A DNA stretch of 64,000 nt from an uncultured Eubacterium sp. (GTDB taxonomy: Bacteria > Bacillota > Clostridia > Oscillospirales > Acutalibacteraceae), in contig CALWID010000007.1 in NCBI GenBank assembly GCA_944380635.1, positions 16,882 to 80,881 of the forward strand. Direction: 5' to 3'. The notes beneath the pieces were generated by a model. That model was not told where the DNA came from, made no database searches, and saw only the letters and a program-made list of their open reading frames with translations. Positions 44,457 through 53,579 of this stretch are shown in pieces. The position numbers were made by a program, and so were the translations under genes. Position 1 is the first letter of the stretch. Each line of letters begins with the position of its first letter.

Positions 44457-44927
44457 TTAATCAAGAATTTTTTCCATACCTATTTTCAGAACGGACAGGC
44501 CGCATTTTTCATAAAATTTTCTTGCGTTTTCATTGAGCGCCCAAACATTTAAGGTAACATTATAGCAGCCGGATTTTTTGGCAAAATTAAGAACATATTT
44601 ATATAATTCCGTGCCGATATGGCGGCCGCGGCAATTTTCATCAACGCAAAGGTCATCTATGTAAAGTGTTTTTACATTACACATTGCGCCTGAATGAGCA
44701 CATTCAAATATACAAAACGCATAGCCGAGGACGGTATCGTTATCATCAACAGCAGCAAATACCGGGGTTTTATCATCCAAAAGAATCTTATTAAGTTCAT
44801 CATCCGTATATTTCTTTGCTCCGGCTTTAAAAAGGTCCGGGCGGCCGTCCGAATGTACTTTATTTACCTGAAAAAGCAATTTATCAATCTGCGGAATATC
44901 TTTACTTTCCGCTCTTCTTATAACCAT
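44457..44927 (-). CDS. GNAT-family N-acetyltransferase
   Basis: 156 residues with the GNAT acetyl-CoA-binding signature: strand LYIDDLCVDENCRGRHIGTELYK (motif R-x-x-x-I-G-T) and the C-terminal GCYNVTLNVWALNENARKFYEKCGL. Acyl acceptor unknown. Convergent with sigK. A hairpin at 44964-44984 separates it from the MntR-like gene upstream. Confidence 0.9.
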   Translation of the reverse strand: MVIRRAESKDIPQIDKLLFQVNKVHSDGRPDLFKAGAKKYTDDELNKILLDDKTPVFAAVDDNDTVLGYAFCIFECAHSGAMCNVKTLYIDDLCVDENCRGRHIGTELYKYVLNFAKKSGCYNVTLNVWALNENARKFYEKCGLSVLKIGMEKILD

Positions 44928-44963
44928 ATTATCATCTCGCTTGCTTTAACTATATTTAAAGAA

Positions 44964-44984
44964 GCCCGGGCGGAGCGCTCGGGC
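44964..44984 (-). terminator. GC-rich hairpin after the MntR-like gene
   Basis: Arms GCCCGAGCG/CGCCCGGGC (44984-44976 with 44972-44964, 3-nt loop), followed on the minus strand by TTCTTT. Moderate terminator. Confidence 0.6.
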
Positions 44985-44998
44985 AAAGTTGAAATATT

Positions 44999-45367
44999 TT
45001 ACTCATTATCTGCGGAAAAAGACTTGAGTTTTTGAAAGGTATCTTCGCTGATATCGTGTTCTATCTTACAAGCCTCTTTCTCTGCCGTTTCTTCATCGAC
45101 GCCGGCTTTCATCAGTTTATTTTTAAAGAAAAGGTGGCGCTCATAAATTGTTTCAGCAATCTTTTTACCGCTTTCAGTCAAATTCAAACAGCCGCTTTCG
45201 TCAACATCAATAAAGCCGCCGTCCCTTAAAATTGAAACGGCGTGGCTGACGCTTGGCTTGGAATAATTCATAAAGCCGGCGACATCAATTGAGCGTACAT
45301 ACCCCTTTTTATTTTTGATAATGAGGATTGCCTCTAAATAATCCTCGCCTGAGGAATGAATTTGCAT
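44999..45367 (-). CDS. mntR: DtxR/MntR-family metal-dependent transcriptional regulator
   Basis: 122 residues: N-terminal winged helix (EDYLEAILIIKNKKGYVRSIDVA, KPSVSHAVSILRDGGFI) and the metal-binding dimerisation domain (ETIYERHLFFKNKLMKAGV, EACKIEHDISEDTF), both typical of MntR/DtxR. Lacks the SH3-like third domain, as MntR does. Start at ATG 45367 with GGTG upstream. Metal (Mn or Fe) and targets are not shown; it follows pflA by 28 nt. Confidence 0.87.
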   Translation of the reverse strand: MQIHSSGEDYLEAILIIKNKKGYVRSIDVAGFMNYSKPSVSHAVSILRDGGFIDVDESGCLNLTESGKKIAETIYERHLFFKNKLMKAGVDEETAEKEACKIEHDISEDTFQKLKSFSADNE

Positions 45368-45395
45368 AAAAATCACCAAACACTTAAATTATAAA

Positions 45396-46166
45396 TCATT
45401 TTATTTCATAATCCGAAACGCAAAGCAAATCACACGCTTTTTTAACCTCTTCATCAGTAGGAACACGGGCGTCTTTAAGGGAATAATCTATGCCGAGTTT
45501 TTCCCATTTAAAAAGGCCGAGGGTATGATAGGGCAGCACCTCTACCCTTTTAACGGTTTTAAGAGATTTTATAAAATCGGACATATCCTTCAACCCTGAT
45601 TCATCATCAGTAAGTTCCGGGACAAGCACATGACGAATCCACATATCCTTACCGTTATCGGATAGATACTTTGCCATTTCAAGGATATTTTTATTGGTGT
45701 GCCCCGTTAGGGCAATATGCTTTTGCTCGTCTATTTCCTTAAGGTCAAGCAGAAACAAATCCGTAACTTTAAGAAGTTCATTAAAGCGCGAAATAAACGG
45801 TTCGCTGAATGAAAACGGCTGACCCGCTGTATCAACTGCGGTATGAACGCCCTTTTCTTTTGCAAGGCGGAAAACCTCGGTTACAAACTCAATCTGCAGG
45901 AGCGGTTCGCCGCCGCTGATAGTTATACCGCCGGACTGAAGATTTTTTCCCCAGTAATTATGATACTTCCACGCTTTTGCGAAAAGGTCCGAAGCAGTCC
46001 ACTCCTCGCCTGCCGAACTCCATGTTTCGGGATTATGGCAATAGCGGCACCTCATGGCGCAGCCCTGGAGAAACGCCACAAAGCGCACTCCGGGGCCGTC
46101 CACGGAACCGAAAGTTTCAAGCGAATGAACTTTACCTATTATATCTTTATTATTACATTCTGTCAT
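45396..46166 (-). CDS. pflA: Pyruvate formate-lyase activating enzyme
   Basis: Radical SAM glycyl-radical activase of about 256 residues: [20 protein letters not shown] at the start, then the cluster motif CAMRCRYC (C-x3-C-x2-C) followed by HNPETW, and [13 protein letters not shown]. Installs the glycyl radical on PflB. Start at ATG 46166, which overlaps the 3' end of pflB by 14 bases; no clear ribosome site, so translation is probably coupled. Confidence 0.95.
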   Translation of the reverse strand: MTECNNKDIIGKVHSLETFGSVDGPGVRFVAFLQGCAMRCRYCHNPETWSSAGEEWTASDLFAKAWKYHNYWGKNLQSGGITISGGEPLLQIEFVTEVFRLAKEKGVHTAVDTAGQPFSFSEPFISRFNELLKVTDLFLLDLKEIDEQKHIALTGHTNKNILEMAKYLSDNGKDMWIRHVLVPELTDDESGLKDMSDFIKSLKTVKRVEVLPYHTLGLFKWEKLGIDYSLKDARVPTDEEVKKACDLLCVSDYEIK

Positions 46167-48405
46167 GGCAGGTACGGGCAATTACATCAAGTTGCTGCTC
46201 GCGGGTAAGGTCAATAAACTTAACCGCATAGCCGGAAACACGGATTGTGAAGTTTGCGTACTCTTCTTTTTCGGGATGCTCCATAGCGTCAATAAGTTTT
46301 TCCTTGCCGAAAACATTTACATTGAGGTGGTGAGCGCCCTGGTCAAAATAGCCGTCCATAACCTGAACAAGATTATTAATTCTTTCGCCCTCGTTATGGC
46401 CGAGAGCATCCGGATTAATAGTTTGGGTATTTGAAATACCGTCAAGAGCCCAGTGATACGGAAGTTTTGCAACAGAGTTAAGAGAGGCAAGAAGACCGTT
46501 CTGCTCTGCGCCGTAACTTGGGTTTGCACCCGGTGAAAGCGGAGCACCTGCGGGTCTGCCGTCCGGCATACTGCCCGTTGCCTTGCCGTATACAACATTA
46601 GAAGTGATGGTAAGAATAGAAGTTGTAGGCTCTGAATTGCGGTAAGTATGATGGCGCTTAATCATTTCAAGGAAAGTTTTAAGAAGCCATACAGCGATAT
46701 TATCCGCACGGTCATCATCATTGCCGTATTTCGGGAAATCGCCCTCTGTTTCATAATCTACAACAAGGCCGTTTTCATCTCTGATTGTTTTAACTTTAGC
46801 GTACTTAATAGCGCTGAGCGAATCTACAACATGAGAGAAACCGGCAATACCTGTTGCGAAAGTACGGCGCACATCGGTATCAATAAGCGCCATTTCCGCC
46901 GCCTCATAATAATACTTATCGTGCATATACTGAATAAGATTAAGAGTATTTACATAAAGCCCGGCAAGCCAGTCCATCATAACGACATATTTTTTCATAA
47001 CTTCGTCATAATCAAGATACTCGCTTGTGATAGGAGCGTAAGGCGGGGCAACCTGATCGTGGGTTTTAGTATCAACGCCGCCGTTTACTGCATAAAGCAG
47101 GCACTTTGCAAGGTTTGCGCGGGCGCCGAAGAACTGCATTTCCTTACCGGTTTGAGTTGCCGAAACACAGCAGCAGATGGAATAATCATCGCCCCAAACA
47201 GGTTTCATAACATCGTCATTTTCATACTGGATGGAACTTGTTTTAATAGAAATATACGCTGAATATTTTTTGAAAGCCTCAGGAAGAGCGCTTGAGTAAA
47301 GCACCGTGAGGTTAGGCTCCGGAGACGGACCCATATTTTCAAGAGTATGGAGAAAACGGTAATCGGTTTTAGTTACCATTGATCTGCCGTCCACTCCGAT
47401 ACCGCCTACTTCAAGCGTTGCCCAAACCGGGTCGCCGCTGAAAAGTTGATTATAAGACGGAATACGGGCAAATTTTACCATACGGAATTTCATAGTCATA
47501 TGGTCGATAATCTCCTGCGCCTCGCTCTCGGTGAGAACTCCGTTTTTAAGGTCGCGCTGGAAATAAATATCAAGAAATGTAGAAATTCTGCCGACGCTCA
47601 TTGCGGCGCCGTTTTGAGTTTTGATAGCGGCAAGATAACCAAAATAGAGCCACTGAGCCGCCTCTTTGGCATTTGAAGCCGGCTGAGAAATATCAAAGCC
47701 GTAAATCTTTGCCATTTCTTTCATACCCTTAAGGGCATTAATCTGCATTCTGATTTCCTCACGAAGGCGGATAACATCATCCGTCATAGTTCCGTCGCCG
47801 CAGTTGGCGAAATCCTTTTCCTTATCCTCAATAAGAAAATCAATGCCGTAAAGCGCTACACGGCGGTAGTCGCCGACAATTCTGCCGCGGCCGTAAGTAT
47901 CCGGAAGGCCGGTAATAATTTTATTGTGGCGCGCTTTTTTCATTTCGGGAGTATAAGCGTCAAACACAGCCTGATTATGAGTTCTGCTGTACTCCGTAAA
48001 AATTTTATGAAGTTCGGGGTCCGGTTTATAACCGTATGTTTCGCAGGACTCCTCCGCCATTTTTATGCCGCCGAAAGGCATAAACGCTCTTTTAAGCGGT
48101 TTATCAGTCTGAAGACCTACAATCTGCTCCAAATCTTTTGTATCCTCGCTGATATAGCCGGGGCCGTATGAAGTGAGTGTGGAAACGACTTTGGTTTCCA
48201 TATCAAGAACGCCGTTCTTAGCGCGCTCTTCTTTTTGAAGTTCCTGAAGAATACCCCAGAGTTTATCTGTTGCCTCGGTAGGGCCTGCAAGGAAAGACTC
48301 ATCGCCGTCGTACGGCTCATAGTTTTTCTGAATGAAATCACGGACATTGACTTCTTCTTTCCAAATACGGCCTTCAAAGCCGTTCCACTGCTTAAAATCA
48401 GTCAT
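46153..48405 (-). CDS. pflB: Formate C-acetyltransferase (pyruvate formate-lyase)
   Basis: Converts pyruvate and CoA to acetyl-CoA and formate. 750 residues from ATG 48405 (perfect AGGAGG upstream). The catalytic cysteine pair is in [18 protein letters not shown] and the glycyl radical site near the C-terminus in [29 protein letters not shown] is also conserved. The fermentation hub of the window; promoter and operator-like dyad at 48486-48540. Confidence 0.97.
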   Translation of the reverse strand: MTDFKQWNGFEGRIWKEEVNVRDFIQKNYEPYDGDESFLAGPTEATDKLWGILQELQKEERAKNGVLDMETKVVSTLTSYGPGYISEDTKDLEQIVGLQTDKPLKRAFMPFGGIKMAEESCETYGYKPDPELHKIFTEYSRTHNQAVFDAYTPEMKKARHNKIITGLPDTYGRGRIVGDYRRVALYGIDFLIEDKEKDFANCGDGTMTDDVIRLREEIRMQINALKGMKEMAKIYGFDISQPASNAKEAAQWLYFGYLAAIKTQNGAAMSVGRISTFLDIYFQRDLKNGVLTESEAQEIIDHMTMKFRMVKFARIPSYNQLFSGDPVWATLEVGGIGVDGRSMVTKTDYRFLHTLENMGPSPEPNLTVLYSSALPEAFKKYSAYISIKTSSIQYENDDVMKPVWGDDYSICCCVSATQTGKEMQFFGARANLAKCLLYAVNGGVDTKTHDQVAPPYAPITSEYLDYDEVMKKYVVMMDWLAGLYVNTLNLIQYMHDKYYYEAAEMALIDTDVRRTFATGIAGFSHVVDSLSAIKYAKVKTIRDENGLVVDYETEGDFPKYGNDDDRADNIAVWLLKTFLEMIKRHHTYRNSEPTTSILTITSNVVYGKATGSMPDGRPAGAPLSPGANPSYGAEQNGLLASLNSVAKLPYHWALDGISNTQTINPDALGHNEGERINNLVQVMDGYFDQGAHHLNVNVFGKEKLIDAMEHPEKEEYANFTIRVSGYAVKFIDLTREQQLDVIARTCHDRM

Positions 48406-48485
48406 TATAATCCTCCTGATAAAATTCCAAATTGCGGCAAATGCCGAATATTTTGTGGTTAAGAGCAATTTTTGCCCTAAATATG

Positions 48486-48501
48486 GTTAGCAAGTGCTAA
48501 C
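48486..48501. promoter_or_regulatory. Operator-like dyad in the pflB leader
   Basis: GTTAGCA-AG-TGCTAAC: 7-bp arms, 2-bp centre. It lies just after the predicted transcript start of pflB, the position for a repressor. It is neither a Rex (TTGTTAANNNNTTAACAA) nor a full CIRCE site. Confidence 0.5.
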
Positions 48502-48511
48502 TTGGATATTT

Positions 48512-48540
48512 ATAATATCACCTTTTAAACCAAAATGCAA
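48512..48540 (-). promoter_or_regulatory. Promoter of pflB-pflA
   Basis: Minus strand -35 TTGCAT (48540-48535), 17-bp spacer, -10 TATTAT (48517-48512); about 100 nt before the start codon. Confidence 0.7.
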
Positions 48541-48623
48541 TAGTAAATATCTATAACATTGAAAAGTTTAAAAGGCGGTTTTTATTGATTATATATAAAA
48601 TTAATAAAACAGCGGTTTCAGCA

Positions 48624-49151
48624 TTAACGGGAAAAAATGTTTCCGCCGCTGCAATCAACGGCAACAGTAAGCGGAAAATCCTCAAATCTGAGTTTTTTTA
48701 CGGACTCACAGCCGAGGTCATCATACGCTATAACGGAACATTCCTTAATACACTTTGACGCAAGCGCGCCCGCTCCGCCGATAGCGCAAAGATATACTGC
48801 CTTATTTTTCTTTATGGATTCACAGACTTTTTCGCTACGCTCGCCCTTGCCAATCATAGCGGCAAGTCCGTTATCAAGCAGCAGAGGGGTAAAGACATCC
48901 ATTCTGCCGGAAGTGGTGGGCCCGCACGCGCCTACCGCAAGACCCTGCGGCGCAGGAGTGGGGCCGGCATAATAAATAACAGCGTTTTTGAGTTCAAACG
49001 GAACTTTTTCGCCGTTTTCTATTGCAGCGGCAATCCGTTTATGAGCAGCGTCCCTGGCGGTATAGACAGTACCTGAAAGGATAACCCTGTCCCCCGCTTT
49101 CAGCAAAGGGGCGTATTCACGAAGTTGTGATGAATTCAGTTTATATTCCAT
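48624..49151 (-). CDS. Class I fumarate hydratase/tartrate dehydratase beta-type subunit (orphan)
   Basis: 175 residues covering the C-terminal (beta) domain of class I fumarases: AGDRVILSGTVYTARDAAHKRI, YYAGPTPAP and CGPTTSGRMD are the characteristic sequences. In most Clostridia the alpha subunit with the Fe-S cysteines is adjacent, but none is encoded here on either side. Five bases separate it from the coiled-coil gene. Either the alpha subunit is elsewhere or this one has another role. Confidence 0.88.
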   Translation of the reverse strand: MEYKLNSSQLREYAPLLKAGDRVILSGTVYTARDAAHKRIAAAIENGEKVPFELKNAVIYYAGPTPAPQGLAVGACGPTTSGRMDVFTPLLLDNGLAAMIGKGERSEKVCESIKKNKAVYLCAIGGAGALASKCIKECSVIAYDDLGCESVKKLRFEDFPLTVAVDCSGGNIFSR

Positions 49152-49156
49152 AGATA

Positions 49157-49387
49157 TTACTTACTTTCCAGTTCCTTAAGGCGATGTTTAAGGGATTCAT
49201 TTTCTTCCTCAAGAGCCTGCAAAACGGCTATATTTTGATTGAGTTCCCTGTTTGCCTCTTTAAGTTGAAAATCAAGATTTGAATTTATAATCTCCAGCCG
49301 CTGACATTCGAAATTCACATCTTCAAGAGCCGCCATAAGGCGAGAAATCTGCTCTTTTAACACTTCTATATCTGCTTTTTCGCTCAT
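49157..49387 (-). CDS. Small coiled-coil protein, unknown function
   Basis: 76 residues from ATG 49387 (GGAGGAG upstream). Almost entirely one coiled coil with heptad hydrophobics (LKEQISRLMAALEDVNFE... LQALEEENESLKHRL), resembling small ZapB- or YabA-like helical proteins, but not identifiable. Between the parvulin gene and the fumarase beta gene. An imperfect hairpin (around 49418-49450) sits upstream and may attenuate transcription. Confidence 0.7.
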   Translation of the reverse strand: MSEKADIEVLKEQISRLMAALEDVNFECQRLEIINSNLDFQLKEANRELNQNIAVLQALEEENESLKHRLKELESK

Positions 49388-49459
49388 ATGGCTCTCCTCC
49401 TTTTCAGCGGGAAAATAAAGCGGACAAAGGGGACCGCTCAGCAGCCCCCTCATAATTTT

Positions 49460-51298
49460 TTATGAATCTATATCTGTATCTTTTTCAATATAGAACCTGC
49501 CGAACCAATTAAGTTTAATGGTATAAGCGCTGTCAAGTTCTTCAGCGGCGCTGTTTGCGTCCTCATTAGCAATAGCAGATTCAGCGTTTACTTTCCAAAT
49601 CGGAGTACCTGTATCGCCTACAAAGTACATAATATGGTAACCATACTGAGTTTGAACGATACCAACATCACCTGCGCTGCGGTCCGGGTCAAGCGCCCAA
49701 GATTCAAAAGCGTCAACCATCTGACCGGGAATAACATTTTCATAAAGTCCGCCGTTTGAGGCTGAGCCGGTATCAGTTGTATTTTCTGTTGCAAGAGAAG
49801 CAAAATTATCTTCTGTTCTGCCGCTTGAGTTATACTCATCAACAATGCCTTCGGCTGTTTCAAGAGCGGCTGCCCACTGCTCTTCTGTTGCGCTTGTCAT
49901 ATCTGTTGAGTCCTCATCATCAGTTTCGGGAGCGATAAGGATATGGCGTACATTTACGCTTGACGCCTCAGGTATCTCCGCAGGCTGAAGAACATAAACT
50001 ACGGAAGTTGAATACTGATAAATATCGCCCGCCTGACGGTCTGAACTGAAGAGCCAGTCAAGGCCGGGATAAGTTGTGGAATCATCTTCGCCTTCAGTTG
50101 CGGTGGCGATAGCATAGCCCGCGTTCTGAAGTATTGACCTTGTAGCATAAAGTTTTGTTGAAGCCTCGTCCTGGGCGTAATAAGATGTATTGAACGCGGT
50201 ATCATCACTGTACTGAACACAAAGGTCAGTAAAGTTGGAGCCGTCGCTGTTAAGCGCGTCTTTAAACGCGATAGCGTCATCTTCACTGCCGGCCTCAAAA
50301 ATTCTGATGCTGACAGCCTGAAAATCATCTATATTTGAATCACGATATGTTTCGAGGTCTGCGTCTGTATATTCTTCGTCCGTAATTGTTTCAGACATTT
50401 CGGACTGATAATTCTGAGCGATATAGGAAATAGTTGCCTCACGGCGGAAAACGCTTTCCGTTACGCCCTTGCCCATTGCCTGAACAAGATAAGCGGAAAG
50501 GGTGTAGCCGTAATTATTTGCTGAATCCTCATACTGGCTGAGGGTATCTTCAAGTTCGGACTGCTGGTCCTCTGTAATTTCCGGCTCCTCGCCGCCGTTT
50601 GCCTTAACGGCCTCATTATAATACATATATGTGGATTTAATACCATCCAAAACCTGCTCATAGAGGTATTCGAGCCAAGTTACTACTTCGCCGTCCTCAT
50701 TAGTTGTGGTTTGGTCTGAAAGCGGAATATCGAAATCAACATCCAAATTATTATCTTCAAGGCTTAAGCCGTACTGCTCATATGTTTGCTGGGTTGACAT
50801 AAGGTTGTTATAAGCATTGGCAAAATAATAGTTGAAAGTTGAAACGGGAATATTGATTTTATCGCCGTTTTCATCCTCTATGGTTGCGGCGGTGATACCC
50901 GTAGTCCACTGAAGTGTGGAATGGATAAATCCCTTGCGCACCGTGCCGGTTGCTACATAGGCAACAAGCAGGGCGATTACAACTACAACGGCAACAACGC
51001 TTTTTATAACCCTTAAGTTATTTGAGGCTATACCGCTCTTTTTGCCGTTTAACGCGTCAAGTTTATTTTTAGCGGAATCAATTTTTTTAGTGAGCGCGGC
51101 TCTTGATTTTTCATCCGTTTCGGAATCGCGCTTATCCCTGAGGTCTTTAATCTCTTTTTCTAATTTTGCTCTTTTTTCAGCGGTTTTTTTGGCTTTCTTT
51201 TCCTGCCTTGCCGCTTTTTTAGCGCTTTTATCCGGTTTTTCCGAATCGGATATTGAACCTCCGCTCAAAATATCATCATTCAAATCTTTTTTAGCCAT
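49460..51298 (-). CDS. Membrane-anchored peptidyl-prolyl isomerase (parvulin, SurA/PrsA-like) 1
   Basis: About 612 residues from ATG 51298 (AAGGATG ribosome site). Charged cytoplasmic coiled N-terminus (about 1-100, Lys/Glu-rich), one transmembrane helix (about 104-126), SurA-N-like helical region, then a PpiC parvulin domain from VNVRHILIAPETDD through GGLYENVIPGQMVDAFESWAL to TQYGYHIMYFVG. Likely extracytoplasmic folding factor. A tandem paralogue with the same layout precedes it. Confidence 0.9.
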   Translation of the reverse strand: MAKKDLNDDILSGGSISDSEKPDKSAKKAARQEKKAKKTAEKRAKLEKEIKDLRDKRDSETDEKSRAALTKKIDSAKNKLDALNGKKSGIASNNLRVIKSVVAVVVVIALLVAYVATGTVRKGFIHSTLQWTTGITAATIEDENGDKINIPVSTFNYYFANAYNNLMSTQQTYEQYGLSLEDNNLDVDFDIPLSDQTTTNEDGEVVTWLEYLYEQVLDGIKSTYMYYNEAVKANGGEEPEITEDQQSELEDTLSQYEDSANNYGYTLSAYLVQAMGKGVTESVFRREATISYIAQNYQSEMSETITDEEYTDADLETYRDSNIDDFQAVSIRIFEAGSEDDAIAFKDALNSDGSNFTDLCVQYSDDTAFNTSYYAQDEASTKLYATRSILQNAGYAIATATEGEDDSTTYPGLDWLFSSDRQAGDIYQYSTSVVYVLQPAEIPEASSVNVRHILIAPETDDEDSTDMTSATEEQWAAALETAEGIVDEYNSSGRTEDNFASLATENTTDTGSASNGGLYENVIPGQMVDAFESWALDPDRSAGDVGIVQTQYGYHIMYFVGDTGTPIWKVNAESAIANEDANSAAEELDSAYTIKLNWFGRFYIEKDTDIDS

Positions 51299-51375
51299 TT
51301 TCTTCATCCTTACCTAAAAACGAATTTATTTGTATACCATTTTACACTAAATTGCACAATATTACAAGAAAAATT

Positions 51376-53328
51376 TTAATACTGCTGAGTATCCTGCGAC
51401 GCAACATAATCACTGCTTGGGTCTGCGTAGTTAACATTTTTCATTCCGAGGCGTGATTTTACCTTAACATTATCAAGCAAATTGAGCATTTCATCATTAA
51501 AGCAATCCTGCTCCGCGTCATACATATATTCAGGGCATTTTGAGATGAAAAACATAATGTGATAGCCGTATTCCGTTTGCACAATATCCACATCGCCGTA
51601 TTTGCGCGATGAATCAAGCGCCCAATTTTCAAAATTCTCCGCAGAACTTCCCGGGGTTATATCTTCATAAGCGCCGCCGTAAAGCCCGCCCTGGCCGGCG
51701 GATGTAGTGGCTGTATCATCGCTGTATTCTTCTGCAAGAAGGGCAAATGAAAGTTCCGTTTTATCACCGGCATTATACTCTGCAAGAATTTCCTGCGCCT
51801 TATCATAAGCCGCCTGCCACTCTTCATCAGTATAATCTTCATCTGTTGAGGAAGTACTGCTGTCGTCCTCATTTTCATCATCTGAGCCGGGTATCACAAG
51901 AATGTGGCGCACTGAATAAACTTCGCTGTCCTCCTCAAGGAAAGGCTGACCCGTTTTAAGAAGCACATCAATAACGCCCACATTTTCATTTACATAGTAA
52001 GTGGTGCTGCCCACGGCTGTATTTTCATCAAACATCCAGTTTGCGATATCCTCACCGAGAGAACTTTGAATATCCGTTCTTGCCTGAGTAAACTCAACGG
52101 ATTCGCTGAGCGCGGCTACCGCTTCGTCCTGAGTATCAAAATACCCCGCTGAAATAAACTGGTCAATAAGGTCTGCGCAGGCTGTCGGTATAAGAGCGCG
52201 CATTGAATCAACATCAGTTATCTGCGCCATATATTTTTCGGCATTTTCAATACTCTGCTGCTTTGTGGTATCGTCTGTGGAATCATATTCCATTTCAATC
52301 AGGGCATATGAGCAAGATTTGTAATTATTCTGATTTTCCTCAAAATAAGCGTCCAGTTCTTCATCAGTAGGTCTGTCCGTAATACGATACTGATTATAGA
52401 ATGTGCCCGCAATATAATACTGCTCCATATATTTACGCAGGGTTTCAAGACCGCAATGCGCTCCGAAAGATTCCTCGCAGAACTCATTTACGCCTTGCCC
52501 TGCCTCGGAAGCGCTTTCCCTTACCATATCAAGTTGGGATTCGATATCTTCCTTTTGCTCATCGGTTAAAGTAATGCCGGCGTCAACGCCTTTTTCGTAA
52601 TACATTAGATTTGTTTTAATGCGGTCCGTGGTAGTCTGCTCAAACAAATCAAGCCAGGATATTTCATTGCCGTCTGAATCGGTAGTGTACTGAGTTGAAA
52701 AATCCTGAGTTGAATCCAGGTCATAATAACCGTAATTCGCATAATATGTATATTCGTACACAACACTGTCATAGTAATAGTTATAAAGTCCCACGGAAAC
52801 ATCAACATCGCCGACAGTCATTGCAACATTGCCCGGATTCATCTTTTCATTGCTGTTGGGGACGGTATAATAGCGTATACCGAGAATTACAATAATTGCT
52901 ATTATTACAAGCGCAAGAAGCACTGAAAGCACAACGGAAACCCGCTCTTTTTTTAGAACTATATTCTGCGACTTTACCTCTGTTACAACTTCATCCGCAG
53001 GCGCAGACTCATCTGCCTTTTTTGCGCTTTCAAGTTCAAACTCAACTCCGTTTACGCTGTCAAAAACATTGCTTTCAGCGGCGGGGGCGCTTGCGTCAAA
53101 CTGCCAGTTATCATTTTCCTCATAATTAACGCGGCGTGATTTAGGGTCTTCAGCGCCGGAATCCGAATTATCTGAAACTCCAAACGCATTTTCCGCGCTG
53201 GCGTCAAGAGGTTCTGTTTCCTGCTCAAGAGGTTCGGTTCCCTGCTCAAGGGGCTCTGTTTCCTGCTCATCAGGTATATTTTCTGCCGAATCTTTTTCTA
53301 ACTCATTATTCAAATCTTTTTCGCTCAT
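51376..53328 (-). CDS. Membrane-anchored peptidyl-prolyl isomerase (parvulin) 2
   Basis: About 650 residues from ATG 53328 (GGGAGAG upstream). Very acidic cytoplasmic N-terminus containing three copies of a seven-residue EPLEQxT unit, a transmembrane helix (about 128-152), then a Tyr-rich SurA-N-like region and a PpiC domain (YSVRHILVIPGSDDENED ... TEYGYHIMFFIS). Paralogue of the gene just downstream; the pair probably arose by duplication. First gene of this operon. Confidence 0.9.
   Translation of the reverse strand: MSEKDLNNELEKDSAENIPDEQETEPLEQGTEPLEQETEPLDASAENAFGVSDNSDSGAEDPKSRRVNYEENDNWQFDASAPAAESNVFDSVNGVEFELESAKKADESAPADEVVTEVKSQNIVLKKERVSVVLSVLLALVIIAIIVILGIRYYTVPNSNEKMNPGNVAMTVGDVDVSVGLYNYYYDSVVYEYTYYANYGYYDLDSTQDFSTQYTTDSDGNEISWLDLFEQTTTDRIKTNLMYYEKGVDAGITLTDEQKEDIESQLDMVRESASEAGQGVNEFCEESFGAHCGLETLRKYMEQYYIAGTFYNQYRITDRPTDEELDAYFEENQNNYKSCSYALIEMEYDSTDDTTKQQSIENAEKYMAQITDVDSMRALIPTACADLIDQFISAGYFDTQDEAVAALSESVEFTQARTDIQSSLGEDIANWMFDENTAVGSTTYYVNENVGVIDVLLKTGQPFLEEDSEVYSVRHILVIPGSDDENEDDSSTSSTDEDYTDEEWQAAYDKAQEILAEYNAGDKTELSFALLAEEYSDDTATTSAGQGGLYGGAYEDITPGSSAENFENWALDSSRKYGDVDIVQTEYGYHIMFFISKCPEYMYDAEQDCFNDEMLNLLDNVKVKSRLGMKNVNYADPSSDYVASQDTQQY
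53205..53275. repeat. Triplicate 21-bp repeat coding EPLEQ-T heptapeptides
   Basis: Three consecutive units of 21 bp inside the acidic N-terminus of the second parvulin. Such repeats can change copy number by slippage. Confidence 0.7.
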
Positions 53329-53452
53329 AAGGACTCTCCCTGCAAAAATCAAAATATAACTTATTATACACTAAGCCAAAATTTATTTCAATAACAAAAG
53401 GTTACTTAAATATTAATATTTATTAAGGAAAATATTCATAAAAATATTTTTG

Positions 53453-53481
53453 TTGAAAACAGGATAAAAATGTAGTATTAT
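53453..53481 (+). promoter_or_regulatory. Promoter of the O-antigen ligase-like gene
   Basis: -35 TTGAAA (53453-53458), 17-bp spacer, -10 TATTAT (53476-53481), about 100 nt before the start codon; same hexamers as the xpt promoter. Confidence 0.75.
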
Positions 53482-53483
53482 GT

Positions 53484-53531
53484 GAATTAGAATCTTAACC
53501 GCTCTGAAGCAGAGCGTTATTATTCTAATTC
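53484..53531 (+). promoter_or_regulatory. Long structured leader hairpin before the O-antigen ligase gene
   Basis: Outer stem GAATTAGAAT/ATTCTAATTC (10 bp, 53484-53493 with 53522-53531) encloses inner stem CGCTCTG/CAGAGCG with loop AAG. It begins right at the expected transcript start. A second small hairpin (CGGCT-CGGC-AAGCCG, about 53547-53562) lies shortly before the ribosome site. Confidence 0.6.
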
Positions 53532-53579
53532 CATATACGATTGCGCGGCTCGGCAAGCCGTGTAATTTATCGGAGATTG

